64,000 nucleotides of DNA from Aneurinibacillus tyrosinisolvens. GTDB lineage: Bacteria > Bacillota > Bacilli > Aneurinibacillales > Aneurinibacillaceae. Each line of letters opens with the position of its first letter. The first letter of the stretch is position 1. Both the position numbers and the translations under genes were made by a program. The stretch is taken from NCBI RefSeq assembly GCF_001015055.1, contig NZ_BBWZ01000013.1, forward strand, positions 1 through 64,000, read 5' to 3'. Below are positions 1-7,690 of this stretch, in pieces. The notes beneath the pieces are model-generated. The model was not told the DNA's origin and searched no databases. It saw only the letters and a list, made by a program, of their open reading frames with translations.

Positions 1-288
1 TGAATTTGTGGAACTCTATACCCCATATATCCGATAGAAGGCAAGAGAAATTACTGTAGTTAGGGCCATGCAGAAAGCTGAAACAAAAAACCACTTTCTA
101 CAAACTTGGTAAAGAATATGAAAAGGAAAGGGCAGTTAGTCAGTAATGATTAGTTGCTCTTTCTTTTGTCCGATAATATCTCGTTATGGATATTTTTTTA
201 TTTTATATGAATTAGTGTTATTTTGTTTAAATTAATTATATTTTTAATGAATTATTTTCTATATTTAGGTTAGAAAAGGGTGATTTAC
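1..288. other. Non-coding stretch before the first gene
   Basis: No convincing gene is seen here. Positions 2-37 are open to a TAG stop and could be the last codons of an upstream gene (ending ELYTPYIR), but this is too short to judge. The stretch also holds a probable terminator (listed separately) and an AT-rich segment at about 170-270 that presumably carries the promoter of the kinase gene. Confidence 0.4.
126..167 (+). terminator. Probable Rho-independent terminator
   Basis: Positions 126-140 can pair with 149-163 as a 15-bp stem that includes a few G-U pairs, with an 8-base loop, followed by CTTTT. It would end a transcript coming from the left of the window. Confidence 0.55.
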
Positions 289-1332
289 TTGGAATTGAAA
301 ATTGATTTAAAAGATATAGACTTTCAGCAATTGGTTGAGTGTTCTCTTAATGCGATTTGGGTTATCGGAGAAGAAGGAAAAATCCTTTATTGTAATAAGG
401 CTTGTTTGGAATTGTTAAAATTAAGTTCTGCCCAAGAGATTTTATACAAAAATTTGTACGTTTTTCTCCCTTACGACATCCATGATATTTGTAAAGAACG
501 ATTAAAAGGTGTGCTGGAAAAAGAGGAAGCAATCGAATTGTTTGAAGCGAAAATGATTAGAAATGATGGGAAAGTTATTGACGTTGAAGTAAGGACTGTA
601 CCTTATTATTTTAAAGATAAGGTCTTGGCTCAAGTTATTATTCAAGATATAACGCAGCGTAAGATAACAGAGAGACTTTTGAAAGATAGAGAAAAATTAG
701 CTTCAATTGGTCAAATAGCGGCTGGTATTGCTCATGAAATTAAAAATCCTCTAACATCAGTAAAAGGGTTCTTACAGTTATTAAAAGAATCCCATCCGCA
801 TCGTTATTTAGAAACGATGGAAACTGAACTGGAACAAGCATTTGATACTCTGGACAATTTCTTACAGGTATCCAAACCTAATTTACAAGATGAACCCTTT
901 ATTCCGGTTAATTTATGTAAGGAATTAACTTCTCTATTATCTTTATTCCAGCAGAGACTTTACAATGTGCAAATAGAAATTGATTTAAAAGATTCAGAGA
1001 GAAAAGTAATGGGAAAAAGGAATTTATTTCTAAAAGCATTTTTTAATCTTATAAAAAATGCACTTGAGGCTATACAGGACAAAGGAAAAATTAGAATTGA
1101 ACATTATTATAAAGATGAATACATTCATATAAAAGTGAGTGATACGGGAGTAGGAATACCTGAAGATGAATTGAAAATGTTGGGGACACCGTTCTTTTCC
1201 AACAAAAGTGACGGAACAGGTTTAGGTTTAACGCAAGTGTTTACAACGGTACATGAACATGCAGGAAATATCTCCATTCAAAGTACAATTGGAAAAGGGA
1301 CTAGCTTTCATATTCAACTTCCTGTACATTAA
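289..1332 (+). CDS. PAS-domain sensor histidine kinase
   Basis: A soluble two-component sensor kinase of the sporulation-kinase / NtrB-like type; no membrane segment is visible. An N-terminal PAS domain (about residues 10-125) is followed by a HisKA domain with the phospho-acceptor His in AHEIKNPLTS (about residue 149), then a HATPase domain with N box NLIKNALEAI, G1 box DTGVGIP and G2 box GTGLGL. A GTG at 280 is also open, but AAAGGGTGAT at 275-284 sits at ideal distance from the TTG at 289, so that start is preferred. No response regulator gene is adjacent, as is usual for orphan phosphorelay kinases of Bacillales. The input signal cannot be inferred. Confidence 0.88.
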   Translation: MELKIDLKDIDFQQLVECSLNAIWVIGEEGKILYCNKACLELLKLSSAQEILYKNLYVFLPYDIHDICKERLKGVLEKEEAIELFEAKMIRNDGKVIDVEVRTVPYYFKDKVLAQVIIQDITQRKITERLLKDREKLASIGQIAAGIAHEIKNPLTSVKGFLQLLKESHPHRYLETMETELEQAFDTLDNFLQVSKPNLQDEPFIPVNLCKELTSLLSLFQQRLYNVQIEIDLKDSERKVMGKRNLFLKAFFNLIKNALEAIQDKGKIRIEHYYKDEYIHIKVSDTGVGIPEDELKMLGTPFFSNKSDGTGLGLTQVFTTVHEHAGNISIQSTIGKGTSFHIQLPVH

Positions 1333-1570
1333 CTGTACACCGGCCACAGGTACCTTTTCGATAGCTAACGTCCAAGGGTTGTTCTTATTGTAGAGTTGCT
1401 TCCAGCAATGTCTGATTTGCAATCGGGACCCATTGAAATTTCGATTGATTTTGCCACAAATGGATTCTGGCTTGATGAGACGGTTTGCACCCTAACCGCT
1501 TATGCCTCCATACAAAATTGGTTGTCCTATACCTGCAAAAAACTTCTCTTCGAGGGTGTGAAAATGACAT
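1333..1570. other. Non-coding gap between kinase and marR
   Basis: No supported gene. Short ORFs on both strands at about 1385-1602 lack ribosome binding sites and recognisable content. The base composition is less AT-rich than the flanking spacer, so a decayed gene is possible but not demonstrable. The promoter and operator of the marR gene begin at 1571. Confidence 0.4.
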
Positions 1571-1599
1571 TTGACAAAAGATGGAACTGGAGTTATATT
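1571..1599 (+). promoter_or_regulatory. SigA-type promoter of the marR gene
   Basis: TTGACA at 1571-1576 and TATATT at 1594-1599 are separated by 17 bases, a near-consensus housekeeping promoter. The palindromic operator copy begins four bases after the -10 element, where a bound repressor would block transcription. Confidence 0.7.
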
Positions 1600-1602
1600 T
1601 GA

Positions 1603-1624
1603 TTTATTACCATTTTGAAAATAT
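1603..1624. promoter_or_regulatory. MarR operator copy 1
   Basis: Contains TATTACCA-TTT-TGAAAATA, an imperfect inverted repeat (6 of 8 arm positions match). The 22-base block is repeated with one mismatch at 2153-2174, in front of the ABC exporter gene. That pairing of marR with its target gene strongly suggests the binding site of the MarR protein encoded between the copies; binding itself is inference. Confidence 0.6.
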
Positions 1625-1662
1625 ATTATTTGGAAATAAAGAAAGGAATGTTATAGTATTCT

Positions 1663-2097
1663 ATGGATCCTCAGCAAATTGACTCTGTACGCGAATTTAT
1701 TATGTTTGTAGGGCAAAAACTAAAAAAATGCACGCAAAGCTTTGAAAACAATCGTGATTTGACTAAGCATGAATTCAGCATATTGTTCATATTGGGTCAA
1801 AAAGGACCTCTAATCGTAAAAGAAATCGCCCAGAATCTACAGGATGTGAGCTTAAGTACGTTAACCAGGCTGCTCGACAGCTTAGAGCAAAAGCAGTATA
1901 TCGAGCGCAGCCTCGACCGAACCGACCGCCGGAGCTTTGTAATCACACCGACAGCAAAGGCAAAGGAGCTGATGGAAAGCTTTCCACAGCATATGGAGGC
2001 GCTGGCTAAAGGGATATTGGAGGGGTTAACCCCAGCCGAACGTTTGATGTTGCTGGAGTTATTTTCGAAAGTCCGTTCCCATATTCAAAGCATGTAA
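1663..2097 (+). CDS. MarR family transcriptional regulator
   Basis: A 144-residue winged-helix regulator of the MarR family, normally a dimer that represses its own gene and a nearby transporter until a ligand binds. The recognition region is visible around residues 50-85 (IVKEIAQNLQDVSLSTLTRL) and the wing carries the typical DRTDRRS sequence. The ATG at 1663 is the only usable start because an in-frame stop lies at 1654; the AAAGGA at 1642-1647 is about 15 bases away, which is long. Direct-repeat operators flank the gene at 1603-1624 and 2153-2174. It is likely the local regulator of the ABC-2 exporter that follows. Confidence 0.9.
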   Translation: MDPQQIDSVREFIMFVGQKLKKCTQSFENNRDLTKHEFSILFILGQKGPLIVKEIAQNLQDVSLSTLTRLLDSLEQKQYIERSLDRTDRRSFVITPTAKAKELMESFPQHMEALAKGILEGLTPAERLMLLELFSKVRSHIQSM

Positions 2098-2152
2098 AAC
2101 AGATCGGGAACAGTAACACGAATTCCCTTGAAACTCTGGGGTTCGCACGAAA

Positions 2153-2174
2153 TTTATTACCATTTTGGAAATAT
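2153..2174. promoter_or_regulatory. MarR operator copy 2, upstream of ABC exporter
   Basis: TATTACCA-TTT-TGGAAATA forms an inverted repeat with 7 of 8 arm positions matching, and the 22-base block matches 1603-1624 at 21 positions. It lies about 65 bases before the ABC ATPase start. Its presence implies that the exporter has its own MarR-controlled promoter in addition to any read-through from marR. Confidence 0.6.
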
Positions 2175-2239
2175 TTCTTCATAAAAATATTTATTTTTGA
2201 ATATAAATTGATCATCATTACGTATAGCAGGAGGTTCAT

Positions 2240-3223
2240 ATGATTTCAGAATCACCCATAGCTTCTGATCCGATTACAGGTACCCCCATCATCGAAGTCG
2301 AAGGACTTTTTAAGCGATACGGAGACTTTACAGCTGTCAATGGTATTCACTTTCAAGTCATGCAGGGAGAAATATTCGGCCTGCTGGGTCCAAACGGTGC
2401 AGGAAAAACAACAACGATGGAAATGATCGAAGGGCTGCGCAAACCGGATAAAGGCACGGCTAAGGTAGCTGGATTTGATACTCATACCTCTCTAAACAAG
2501 GTAAAGGAAGTCATCGGCGTCCAACTCCAATCGACGTCCCTATTCGAGCTGCTTACGGTAAGGGAAATTATGCAGATGTACGCCAGCTTTTATAAAAAAT
2601 CTTTGCCGGTGGACCCCTTATTGGAACAAATGATCTTAACTGACAAGGCGAAAGGCCGGGTCAAAAATTTATCGGGCGGACAAAAGCAGCGGCTTGCCAT
2701 TGCGTTAGCTCTTTTGAATGACCCGAAGGTTGTCTTTTTGGATGAGCCGACGACCGGGCTCGATCCGCAGGCCCGGCGCACGCTTTGGAATATTATTTTA
2801 CATATGAAGGGACAAGGGAAAACGATTGTACTGTCGACGCACTACATGGACGAAGCGCACGCATTGTGCGACCGGATCTGTTTGATGGATCGCGGGGAAA
2901 TCATCGCTCTGGATACGCCCCGCAGCTTAGTCCGTAGCCTGCAATCAGACAGTGCGATTGAATTTCGTCTGGTAGAAGTCGCGTCCACTCATGTAGACAG
3001 CACGGAGCTGCTTTCTCAGCTTCAACAGCTGAAGGAGGTCAAACAGGTAGATAGACGCAATGAGGTATTTACTTTATATACGGATTATCTTCAAGCGACC
3101 CTGCTTGATTTCATTCAATTTGCGGATTACAATGGCATTCGTTTTGCAGACTTACAGACGAGAACCGCAACCTTAGAGGACGTATTTTTACACATGACGG
3201 GAAGGAGCCTGAGGGAACGATGA
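2240..3223 (+). CDS. ABC transporter ATP-binding protein (DrrA/CcmA type)
   Basis: The 327-residue nucleotide-binding subunit of an ABC-2 exporter. Visible motifs are Walker A GPNGAGKTTT, signature LSGGQKQRLAIALAL, Walker B VVFLDEPTTGLDP and the switch His in STHYMDEA. The C-terminal ~80 residues match the extension found in DrrA-like drug and antibiotic exporters. GCAGGAGG precedes the ATG at 2240. It overlaps the permease gene by four bases (ATGA), so the two subunits are translationally coupled. With the MarR protein upstream, export of a toxic small molecule is likely, but the substrate is unknown. Confidence 0.92.
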   Translation: MISESPIASDPITGTPIIEVEGLFKRYGDFTAVNGIHFQVMQGEIFGLLGPNGAGKTTTMEMIEGLRKPDKGTAKVAGFDTHTSLNKVKEVIGVQLQSTSLFELLTVREIMQMYASFYKKSLPVDPLLEQMILTDKAKGRVKNLSGGQKQRLAIALALLNDPKVVFLDEPTTGLDPQARRTLWNIILHMKGQGKTIVLSTHYMDEAHALCDRICLMDRGEIIALDTPRSLVRSLQSDSAIEFRLVEVASTHVDSTELLSQLQQLKEVKQVDRRNEVFTLYTDYLQATLLDFIQFADYNGIRFADLQTRTATLEDVFLHMTGRSLRER

Positions 3224-4335
3224 ATGCTTACTTTCAATTAACGTTGGCTCAGCTTCGTATATTTGCCCGGAATCGGTCGGTTATCTTTTTCACGCTATTG
3301 TTTCCTGTATTGCTCATGGTTGCGCTTGGTTCATTCTTGGGAAACGGCAACACCGTTTCTGTCAACGCCATTGTGCTTGATCAGGACCAGTCGGCCTCAT
3401 CGCAGCAGTTTATTGATGCTTTACGTACACAGAAGGCGGTTTCCTTGGCGATAGGGCAAGATAAAACACGCGCCCTGAATGAGCTGAAAAAAGGAGACCT
3501 TCAACTGGTCATCGTCATCTCCAAAGACTATGGTAAAACCGTATCTACTATAAAGGACTCCTCCCCAGCAGGCTCAAGCAAAACAGCAAAAATTGCCGTT
3601 TATTACGACGAGACCAACCTTGCTACATCTCAAGTTGGGCTGACCATTGTGGATCAGGCTGCAGACAACGTAAGCAAACAGATAAGACAGTATAGACAGT
3701 GGGTTACTGTCGAGCCGAAAGGCATCCAAGCAGTCACGTTGAAATATATTGACTTCCTGGTGCCGGGCATTGTTGCCATGATGATTATGTCGACCAATTT
3801 AAACGGCGTTGCCGGGCAAATCGCTGCATGGCGCGAACGCGGTATTTTACGCCGTATGCAGAGCACGACGTTAAAGGCTTCGACCTTTATCGCCGCTCAA
3901 ATTACGTCTCGCCTCATTCTTAACGGATTTCAGGCCATCATTGTTTTGCTGATCGGCTACTTGTTTTTTCATACACAGGTTAATGGCTCCTGGCTTCTGC
4001 TGATCCTATTTGTCATCCTGGGTACGCTGACCTTCATGTCAATCGGCTTTATCATAGCTGGTCTAGCAAAGACTCCGGAGAGTGCGGGGCCAATTGCAGG
4101 TTTCATTTCTTTCCCGTTATTATTCTTGGGCGGTGTGTTTTTCCCGGTCAAAAATATGCCGGAAGTGCTGCAGCCGTTCGTAAAGCTATTGCCAATCACT
4201 CATTTGTCGAATTCTCTACGTCAGGTGATGAATGTAGGGGCAGATTTATCTACTCTTTGGCCTGAGGCGGCACTGCTTGGGGGGTGGATGGTTGTAGCCT
4301 TCGTGATTGCCAGCATTTCGTTCAAATGGGAATAA
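3220..4335 (+). CDS. ABC-2 type transporter permease
   Basis: The 371-residue membrane partner of the upstream ATPase. One N-terminal hydrophobic segment (about residues 20-42) is followed by a ~150-residue extracytoplasmic domain and then five clustered membrane segments from about residue 175 to the end, the usual ABC-2 (YhgE/DrrB-like) plan. The motif PGIVAMMIM at the start of the membrane block and the FPVKNMPEVLQ loop near the C-terminus are typical of the family. The start overlaps the stop of the ATPase gene. Confidence 0.9.
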   Translation: MNAYFQLTLAQLRIFARNRSVIFFTLLFPVLLMVALGSFLGNGNTVSVNAIVLDQDQSASSQQFIDALRTQKAVSLAIGQDKTRALNELKKGDLQLVIVISKDYGKTVSTIKDSSPAGSSKTAKIAVYYDETNLATSQVGLTIVDQAADNVSKQIRQYRQWVTVEPKGIQAVTLKYIDFLVPGIVAMMIMSTNLNGVAGQIAAWRERGILRRMQSTTLKASTFIAAQITSRLILNGFQAIIVLLIGYLFFHTQVNGSWLLLILFVILGTLTFMSIGFIIAGLAKTPESAGPIAGFISFPLLFLGGVFFPVKNMPEVLQPFVKLLPITHLSNSLRQVMNVGADLSTLWPEAALLGGWMVVAFVIASISFKWE

Positions 4336-4368
4336 ATCTTTTTATGATAAGAGGGAGAGGTTGCAAGT

Positions 4369-4806
4369 ATGGATCAACAACAAAACTATGCCAATCATAA
4401 GCAAATTGTACCTGTCGTTCATTACTTTTTCGTGCCGCTGGGTCTCATCTTGATCATTACCGCTATCGTCTATGCAGTAATTTCCATCATGCATGGGGAG
4501 CAAATCTTTGCCTCCTTACTGATTTTAGTGTTAGCGTTCATATCCGCTCTTAGCATACCATTGGCACGTGGATTTGTCTTAAAAGTACAGGATCGGTTAA
4601 TTCGCACCGAAGAGGATGTACGCCATTTCAAATTAACCGGCGAGTGGTTGGATCAGCGCCTGACGATCAAGCAGATCATTGCGCTGCGCTTTGCAAGTGA
4701 TCAGGAATTTCCCGCACTATGCGAAAGAGCCGTTAAAGAAAATCTTACTCCAACTGCGATTAAAAAGGCAATCAAGGACTGGAAAGGCGATTACTATCGC
4801 GTATAA
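4369..4806 (+). CDS. Small membrane protein, DUF6526-like
   Basis: A 145-residue protein with two membrane segments (about residues 20-42 and 48-66) and a charged cytoplasmic C-terminal half containing RFASDQEFPALCERA. The arrangement resembles the DUF6526 family of Bacteroidetes and Bacillales, whose function is not known. It starts 33 bases after the permease stop with an AGAGGGAGAGG Shine-Dalgarno region and is probably the last gene of the marR-ABC operon, so a role beside the exporter is plausible. Confidence 0.7.
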   Translation: MDQQQNYANHKQIVPVVHYFFVPLGLILIITAIVYAVISIMHGEQIFASLLILVLAFISALSIPLARGFVLKVQDRLIRTEEDVRHFKLTGEWLDQRLTIKQIIALRFASDQEFPALCERAVKENLTPTAIKKAIKDWKGDYYRV

Positions 4807-5339
4807 ACTATAATTTCTTTATATCTCTATTAATATCAGTTGCATATCATACTAGGGTTCTGGTACAAAAAGAAATAAAGTCGATGAACAACACTCCCCC
4901 ACTTATCCGCGTTGCGTCTTGAAGTGGGGGTTACTCCGTATTTTCATCATTACTTATTTGAGAAGGGATATCGTAAGCGAATTGATTTGTCTGGTAAAGA
5001 TAAAGAGAAATGGGCAGAAAGGTATGATGAAAAAGAAGTAAGCCAGAAAAGTGCGGAAATTCCGATGACGAAGTGAGTGGGAAGCTGAGAGGAATTGCTT
5101 TTTTTCTCTGGTGAAAGAGAATGGATACGATAAATGCTCCTCAATCTTAACTACAACATTGTTTCCACACATTAGTCATGTTGAGTGGTTGTGTTGATAG
5201 AGAAGAAATAGATTGAAATTAAAGGGTATGGAAAATAGACAATTAAAAATATTATGGAATGTATATGATTTTTGTTTTATGTAAAAGAAAAAACTAGGAT
5301 ATAAAAATACAAAAGAAGAAAAGGGGAAAAGGAGATACG
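4807..5339. other. Long spacer before selO
   Basis: About 530 bases without a credible gene. ORFs on the minus strand at 4950-5358 are products of an AT-rich, purine-skewed strand and have no ribosome binding sites. The one clear structure is the G/C-rich hairpin at 4896-4930. Confidence 0.5.
4893..4937. repeat. Hairpin resembling an IS200/IS605-type end
   Basis: CCCCCACTT at 4896-4904 and AAGTGGGGG at 4922-4930 form a perfect 9-bp stem with a 17-base loop, flanked by ACT before and TTACTCC after. Hairpins of this sequence type are found at the ends of TnpB-encoding IS605-group elements in Bacillales. There is no transposase or tnpB gene nearby, so if the resemblance is real this is a relic or a very short non-autonomous remnant. 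It lacks a T-run and so is not a good terminator. Confidence 0.35.
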
Positions 5340-6851
5340 ATGACAAAGGGAAAAGCAATCATAGAAACAGGATGGAACTTAGACAACAGTTATGCACGTT
5401 TGCCGAAATCATTTTTTACCAGCCTCAATCCAACCCCTGTACGCTCACCGAAGTTGATTATTCTCAATAATCCGTTGGCAACATCCCTGGGGTTGAACGT
5501 CCAGGCCCTGCAGAGCGAAGGTGGGATAGAAGTGCTTGCTGGCAATGGAATTCCTGAAGGCGCTTTGCCTCTTGCTCAAGCTTATGCGGGGCATCAATTT
5601 GGGCATTTTAATATGTTAGGGGACGGCCGGGCTCTGCTGATTGGCGAACAAATCACCCCTTTAGGTGAACGGTTTGATATTCAGCTCAAGGGTTCAGGCC
5701 GAACGCCATATTCCCGCGGGGGCGATGGTCGAGCGGCACTTGGACCGATGCTGCGCGAATACATCATCAGCGAAGCAATGCATGCGCTTGGTATTCCTAC
5801 CACCCGCAGTCTGGCAGTGGTCACAACCGGTGAGCCAGTAATCCGCGAAACCGAACTGGCTGGTGCAATTCTGACCCGCGTGGCTGCCAGTCATCTGCGC
5901 GTCGGCACCTTTCAATACGTTGCAAACTGGGGCACAGCCCGGGAACTCCGGGTCCTGGCTGACTATACACTAAAGCGCCATTTTCCAGACGTTGAAGCTG
6001 ATGAGAGACCCTATCTTTCGCTACTTCAGGAAGTGATTAAGCGTCAGGCGGTGCTGATTGCCAAATGGCAACTGGTTGGTTTTATCCACGGGGTGATGAA
6101 CACCGACAACATGACCATTAGCGGAGAAACCATCGATTATGGTCCTTGCGCCTTTATGGATGGTTATGACCCGGCAACGGTATTTAGTTCCATTGACATT
6201 CGTGGCCGCTATGCTTATGGCAATCAGCCGCATATTGGCGGGTGGAATCTTGCGCGATTTGCTGAAACCCTATTGCCGCTGTTGCATGAGAATCAGGAAG
6301 AGGCTGTCAAACTGGCCCAGGATGCCATTTCAGATTTTCCGGAGTTGTATCACCGTAATTGGCTCGCAGGAATGAGAGCAAAGCTGGGGATATTTAATGA
6401 AGAGATACAGGATGGCTCCCTTATCGAAGACCTCCTCGGTATGATGGAGAAGTATCGTGCGGACTATACCAATACCTTCCGCGCATTAACTTTTGGTATA
6501 CAGGAGGATACGGTTCTGTTCGGGACCCCAGAATTTGCTCAGTGGCATGAGCTGTGGCAGGCGAGACTAGGCAGGCAGCAGGAATCGAAAGCCTCCTCGC
6601 ATCAGTTGATGCGGAACAGCAATCCTGCGCTAATTCCTCGGAACCACCGGGTAGAAGAGGCACTAGAAGCCGCAGTGAAACAAGGAGACTATAGCGTGAT
6701 GGAGCGGCTTCTTGATGTTCTTTCAAGCCCCTACGCGCACTCTCCCAAACAGGCTGATTACTCCACACTGCCTGCGCCATCAACCTGTCCTTACCGAACC
6801 TTTGCGGTACCTGATATAGAAACATTAGACCAACTAATTGATGTCAAGTAA
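5340..6851 (+). CDS. selO: SelO/YdiU family protein adenylyltransferase
   Basis: A 503-residue SelO (YdiU, UPF0061) pseudokinase-fold enzyme that transfers AMP from ATP to protein hydroxyl groups; in Escherichia coli it is linked to redox stress. Family hallmarks are [10 protein letters not shown] (about residue 80), [18 protein letters not shown] (about 115-132), HGVMNTDNM and DYGPCAFMD in the catalytic region. The C-terminus ends [10 protein letters not shown] followed by a short tail; there is no in-frame TGA, so unlike vertebrate SelO it is not itself a selenoprotein. AAAAGGAGATACG gives a strong start at 5340. A terminator follows, so it is transcribed separately from the selenoprotein genes downstream. 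Confidence 0.93.
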   Translation: MTKGKAIIETGWNLDNSYARLPKSFFTSLNPTPVRSPKLIILNNPLATSLGLNVQALQSEGGIEVLAGNGIPEGALPLAQAYAGHQFGHFNMLGDGRALLIGEQITPLGERFDIQLKGSGRTPYSRGGDGRAALGPMLREYIISEAMHALGIPTTRSLAVVTTGEPVIRETELAGAILTRVAASHLRVGTFQYVANWGTARELRVLADYTLKRHFPDVEADERPYLSLLQEVIKRQAVLIAKWQLVGFIHGVMNTDNMTISGETIDYGPCAFMDGYDPATVFSSIDIRGRYAYGNQPHIGGWNLARFAETLLPLLHENQEEAVKLAQDAISDFPELYHRNWLAGMRAKLGIFNEEIQDGSLIEDLLGMMEKYRADYTNTFRALTFGIQEDTVLFGTPEFAQWHELWQARLGRQQESKASSHQLMRNSNPALIPRNHRVEEALEAAVKQGDYSVMERLLDVLSSPYAHSPKQADYSTLPAPSTCPYRTFAVPDIETLDQLIDVK

Positions 6852-6874
6852 AACTTTACAATAAATGTTTACAG

Positions 6875-6904
6875 AAAAGGGCATGCTAATTGGCCCTTTT
6901 TCTA
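6875..6904 (+). terminator. Terminator of selO
   Basis: AAAAGGGC at 6875-6882 pairs with GCCCTTTT at 6893-6900 around a 10-base loop and runs into a T-rich tail. Confidence 0.75.
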
Positions 6905-7149
6905 TTACTACACAAATCCAGCCATGTTACATTCCATAACCGAATGGAAGAATATTGGGGTGGTTTGCCAATGACGAAAAGCCTGCCTTCTAATATTAGA
7001 TGGTGGGCTTTCTTGAGAAGCAATCCTGTTCTGTTGATAATGGAATTTACTAGATCAAAATTTTACATACTTTAGCGGTTAAAGATGAAGGGAGTAGTCA
7101 ATAATAAAAGTTGTTTAGCATGAAAGAATGGAAAGAAAGGAGAGTTATT

Positions 7150-7650
7150 ATGCCTCAAGGAGCTACTGAAACAAGTACCCTAAAAGTAGGGGATCAAGCA
7201 CCTGACTTTACATTAGAGGCCCATGGTGGCCGCATGGTTACATTAAGTGAATACCGAGGATCTAAAAATGTGTTTCTATGTTTTTACCCTCTAGATTGGA
7301 CACCTGTTTGAGGTGCTCAAATGCCTTCATACGAGGATGATATACCTCGTTTTGAAGAGTATGATACCCAGGTTCTGGGTATAAGTGTTGACAGTGTTCA
7401 TAGTCACGAAGCATGGCAAAAATCAATTGGTGGGATTTCTTACCCGCTGTGTGCGGATTTTTATCCACACGGAGAAGTTGCGGAAAAATACGGTGTTCTT
7501 CGTAAAAACAAAGATGAACCAGCCTATGGAGCTTCTGAACGTGCCCTTTTTATTATTGATAAAGAGGGGGTTGTTCGATTTATTGATGTTCATCCAATCG
7601 GTCGACAACCGGATAATGAAGAATTATTTGATGTCTTACGTAAACTCTAG
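7150..7650 (+). CDS. Selenocysteine-containing peroxiredoxin
   Basis: An AhpC/TSA-fold peroxiredoxin of 166 codons in which the peroxidatic cysteine codon is TGA. Reading through gives CFYPLDWTPVUGAQMPS, where ordinary members have PVC; TGA is codon 54 (7309-7311). The sequence is in perfect frame on both sides, the N-terminal part has GDQAPDFTLEAHGG, and the second active-site Arg is present in YGASERALFIID, so decay is unlikely. AAAGGAGAG lies in front of the ATG at 7150. A hairpin begins 19 bases after the TGA. No resolving Cys is placed as in 2-Cys enzymes; the only later Cys is in YPLCADF. It would reduce peroxides with an external thiol. It precedes a second TGA-containing gene by 40 bases. 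Confidence 0.88.
7331..7350 (+). promoter_or_regulatory. Candidate bacterial SECIS hairpin in the peroxiredoxin gene
   Basis: ACGAGG at 7331-7336 and CCTCGT at 7345-7350 form a perfect 6-bp stem with loop ATGATATA, 19 bases downstream of the TGA at 7309-7311. Below an internal loop, TTCA (7326-7329) can also pair with TGAA (7353-7356). Bacterial SECIS elements lie at this distance inside the coding region and are read by SelB. The G expected at the top of the apical loop is available only if the closing G-C pair opens, so folding needs testing. Confidence 0.55.
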
Positions 7651-7690
7651 GTAAGAATGTAACAATAGGCTGAAAACAAGGAGATTGTGT

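Noticed and set aside
1396-1602. 68-codon ORF between kinase and marR, and opposite-strand ORFs
   Set aside because: No ribosome binding site, no recognisable sequence, and it runs into the marR promoter.
4950-5358. Three minus-strand ORFs in the spacer before selO
   Set aside because: Phe/Ser/Leu-rich low-complexity translations from an A/G-skewed strand; no start signals.
6890-7075. 61-codon ORF after selO
   Set aside because: Starts inside the selO terminator, has no proper ribosome binding site and no recognisable content.
7150-7650. Peroxiredoxin as a pseudogene with a premature stop
   Set aside because: The only interruption is a TGA exactly at the catalytic Cys position, all other family residues are intact, a hairpin follows and the next gene shows the same pattern.
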